Assembly (NCBI GenBank): GCA_027489415.1
Contig: JAIXZU010000130.1
Span: 1 to 6,688 of the forward strand
DNA length: 6,688 nucleotides
Direction: 5' to 3'
Source of the DNA: Alphaproteobacteria bacterium
Lineage (GTDB): Bacteria > Pseudomonadota > Alphaproteobacteria > UBA2136 > UBA6156
The position numbers and the translations under genes were made by a program. Below the pieces are notes generated by a model that worked only from the letters and a program-made list of their open reading frames with translations, ran no database searches and had not been told where the DNA came from. This document shows positions 5,605 to 6,688 of this stretch, piece by piece (position 1 is the stretch's first letter; the number at the start of each line of letters is the position of its first letter).

Positions 5605-5622
5605 CGTTGTTTGATTACAACG
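5605..5622. promoter_or_regulatory. Perfect inverted repeat in the divergent lipoprotein promoter region
   Basis: CGTTGT (5605-5610) and ACAACG (5617-5622) are perfect inverted repeats separated by 6 bp. They sit 30 nt upstream of the SlyB-like start and about 95 nt upstream of the other lipoprotein. Spacing suits a dimeric DNA-binding regulator, or a short leader hairpin of the minus-strand message. I could not place a confident -35/-10 for either gene in 5587-5702. Confidence 0.35.
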
Positions 5623-5717
5623 TAAGCAATCATTAACACATTGGGGTAGTCAGTCGCAACACCGCTGTTTAAAACATTACGCAGTAAAAATCGAAACCTC
5701 ATAAAGGCTTAGTGGAC

Positions 5718-6491
5718 ATGATAATCAAAAAATTCTTAGCACTATTGGTGCTGCTAACCCTTGCAGCATGCGCAAAACATACGGATATCCGCCACAGTGC
5801 GGACTACGCCAGTGTCCTCAACCGCGCATCGACTGTAACAGCATTGCCCGCAACAGCTCGTGTCGTAACATCTGATGTCAGCGGCAACGAGGAGCGGATG
5901 TACGACTACGAATACACCGTCGAAGATAAAGTCACCCAGATATTAGCAGGGGTTCTACGTGAACGCGGGTACAGAGTGAAAATACTCCATAAAACTGAAA
6001 TTAAAGAGAAAAAAATCTACGAGCTCGTTGATCAAGTCAACAAAAGTTACGCAGATGCTCATCCCAAGGCCTACGCCCCGGGAACAAGTGATGTGAAAAA
6101 GGCATTCGCAATGGATCTCGGCCTCGGTGGGGCAGCCATGACTCTTGCAGAACAATCCGGTGAAGAGATTGCGGTTTTGTCAAAATATAACGAGGTGGTG
6201 AAAACCAATGGTGCCCGTGCAAAGGATATGGCGATGGACATACTGTTTGGAACAAGTGCAGGTGCTGTAGCCGAAAGCGCGGTCCTGACGGTATCTATTG
6301 TTGATCTCAAACGCAGTAAGGTACTCTGGATAAGAAACGGCTTTGTAGCCAAAAGTGTCATAGGTTCAGCCATCAGCGGAGCATCAGACCAAAACGAGGT
6401 CCTCGAAAAAAATATCAAGAGCCTTGTAACGCAAGCACTCAAAGACCTCCCCAACAAAAGCGACCTTCTCACACAGAATATTACCAAATAA
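5718..6491 (+). CDS. Uncharacterised lipoprotein, about 257 aa
   Basis: The frame is open from GTG 5712, but I prefer ATG 5718: it gives a compact signal peptide (MIIKKFLALLVLLTLAAC), and AAAGG (5703-5707) lies 10 nt upstream. The GTG start would leave only 4 nt and remains possible. The lipobox is L15-A16-A17 with C18; residue +2 is Ala, predicting the outer membrane. I do not recognise the family with confidence. The mature protein looks like a mixed alpha/beta domain: a tyrosine/acid-rich YDYEYTVEDKV, a helix plus strand ILAGVLRERGYRVKIL, a long charged helix containing IYELVDQVNKSYADAH, and a central pair of small-residue stretches (LGLGGAAMTLAEQSG, GTSAGAVAESAVLTVSIVDLK). VLWIRNGFVAKSV follows, then a helical end. 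The overall pattern loosely recalls lipoproteins with CsgG/TolB-N-like folds; that is weak inference. It is monocistronic, divergent from the SlyB-like gene, with its own terminator. Confidence 0.85.
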   Translation: MIIKKFLALLVLLTLAACAKHTDIRHSADYASVLNRASTVTALPATARVVTSDVSGNEERMYDYEYTVEDKVTQILAGVLRERGYRVKILHKTEIKEKKIYELVDQVNKSYADAHPKAYAPGTSDVKKAFAMDLGLGGAAMTLAEQSGEEIAVLSKYNEVVKTNGARAKDMAMDILFGTSAGAVAESAVLTVSIVDLKRSKVLWIRNGFVAKSVIGSAISGASDQNEVLEKNIKSLVTQALKDLPNKSDLLTQNITK

Positions 6492-6502
6492 TGATTGTTA
6501 AT

Positions 6503-6539
6503 GAGACAAAGGCGGCCTAAGCCGCCTTTGTCTCTCTTA
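6503..6539 (+). terminator. Terminator-like perfect 14-bp hairpin after the 257-aa lipoprotein gene
   Basis: GAGACAAAGGCGGC (6503-6516) pairs without mismatch with GCCGCCTTTGTCTC (6521-6534) around a CTAA loop, 11 nt after the stop codon. The 3' side continues TCTTAT, so the T-run is weak and broken. The position and stability still make it the natural transcript end. Confidence 0.75.
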
Positions 6540-6583
6540 TCTATCTCTCATTCAAGTGCCTTCTTCGCCTCAACTCTCGTTAG

Positions 6584-6602
6584 TATCTTTTTATGAAAGA
6601 TA
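6584..6602. repeat. Short AT-rich hairpin
   Basis: TATCTTT (6584-6590) and AAAGATA (6596-6602) form a perfect 7-bp inverted repeat with loop TTATG. It lies in the gene-poor right end. CGTTAG occurs on the left side at 6578-6583 and again at 6621-6626 as a direct repeat. Role unknown. Confidence 0.4.
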
Positions 6603-6639
6603 AATTTATATTTAACAATACGTTAGGTGGTGTTAAGGG

Positions 6640-6665
6640 TGGCTGCAAAGCGTGCTTTGTAGCCA
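6640..6665. repeat. 11-bp hairpin at the right edge
   Basis: TGGCTGCAAAG (6640-6650) pairs with CTTTGTAGCCA (6655-6665) through 11 bp including one G-T wobble, with loop CGTG. No T-run follows on either strand, so it is not a plain terminator. Short outer complements (TTAGG 6623-6627 with CCTAA 6671-6675; TTTAA 6611-6615 with TTAAA 6679-6683) nest around it. The rest of 6535-6688 holds no gene I can support. Confidence 0.5.
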
Positions 6666-6688
6666 GTTTGCCTAATCCTTAAAGTTCA

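Noticed and set aside
6593..6682. 29-codon open frame, MKDKFIFNNTLGGVKGGC onward
   Set aside because: No Shine-Dalgarno is present (upstream is TATCTTTTT), and the frame spans an inverted repeat that explains the sequence better.
1..6688. CRISPR array, tRNA, rRNA or insertion sequence
   Set aside because: I see no regularly spaced direct repeats, no cloverleaf with a T-loop motif, no rRNA-like stretches and no transposase or terminal repeats.

Overview
The window suggests a Gram-negative bacterium, most likely a proteobacterium. Three encoded proteins carry lipoprotein signal peptides with clear lipoboxes, one has a SlyB-type glycine-zipper, and the centre is a YgiB/YgiC-type locus. I cannot name the genus. 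Roughly the first 5 kb is GC-rich; from about 5000 onward composition is visibly more AT-rich, so the right end may have a different history.

Layout. (1) Positions 1-721, minus strand: the first 240 residues of a two-helix K+ channel with a TTGYGD filter and a TrkA-N/RCK-like regulatory domain; the gene runs off the left edge. (2) 722-1009: a divergent intergenic region dense in inverted repeats. Two tetraloop hairpins fit the leader of the channel mRNA. On the plus strand there are three hairpins, the last of which can form an H-type pseudoknot whose 3' strand ends at the Shine-Dalgarno of the next gene. (3) 1010-4088, plus strand: a three-gene operon of a YgiB-type lipoprotein (DUF1190) and two tandem, diverged ATP-grasp ligases of the glutathionylspermidine-synthase (YgiC/YjfC) family, closed by a terminator. 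(4) 4272-4958, plus: a compact six-helix voltage-gated-type cation channel with an unusual pore sequence, preceded by a possible promoter bracketed by a 9-bp inverted repeat and followed by a strong bidirectional terminator. (5) 5033-5575, minus: a SlyB-like glycine-zipper lipoprotein. (6) 5718-6491, plus: an unrecognised lipoprotein, with a perfect-stem terminator. (7) 6535-6688: no convincing gene; two further hairpins.

How the genes may work together. The core is a lipoprotein plus paired ATP-grasp amide ligases. Ligases of this family form an amide bond from a carboxylate and an amine using ATP. In E. coli YgiC and YjfC are each encoded beside a DUF1190 lipoprotein, but their physiological product is unsettled. 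Here two structurally unrelated cation channels flank the operon, which suggests, as inference only, an envelope or ion-homeostasis system in which a modified peptide or polyamine conjugate, or the modified lipoprotein itself, is linked to cation flux. The two right-hand lipoproteins may be an independent envelope module. The least explained signal is the folded leader upstream of the lipoprotein gene, a candidate cis-regulatory RNA.
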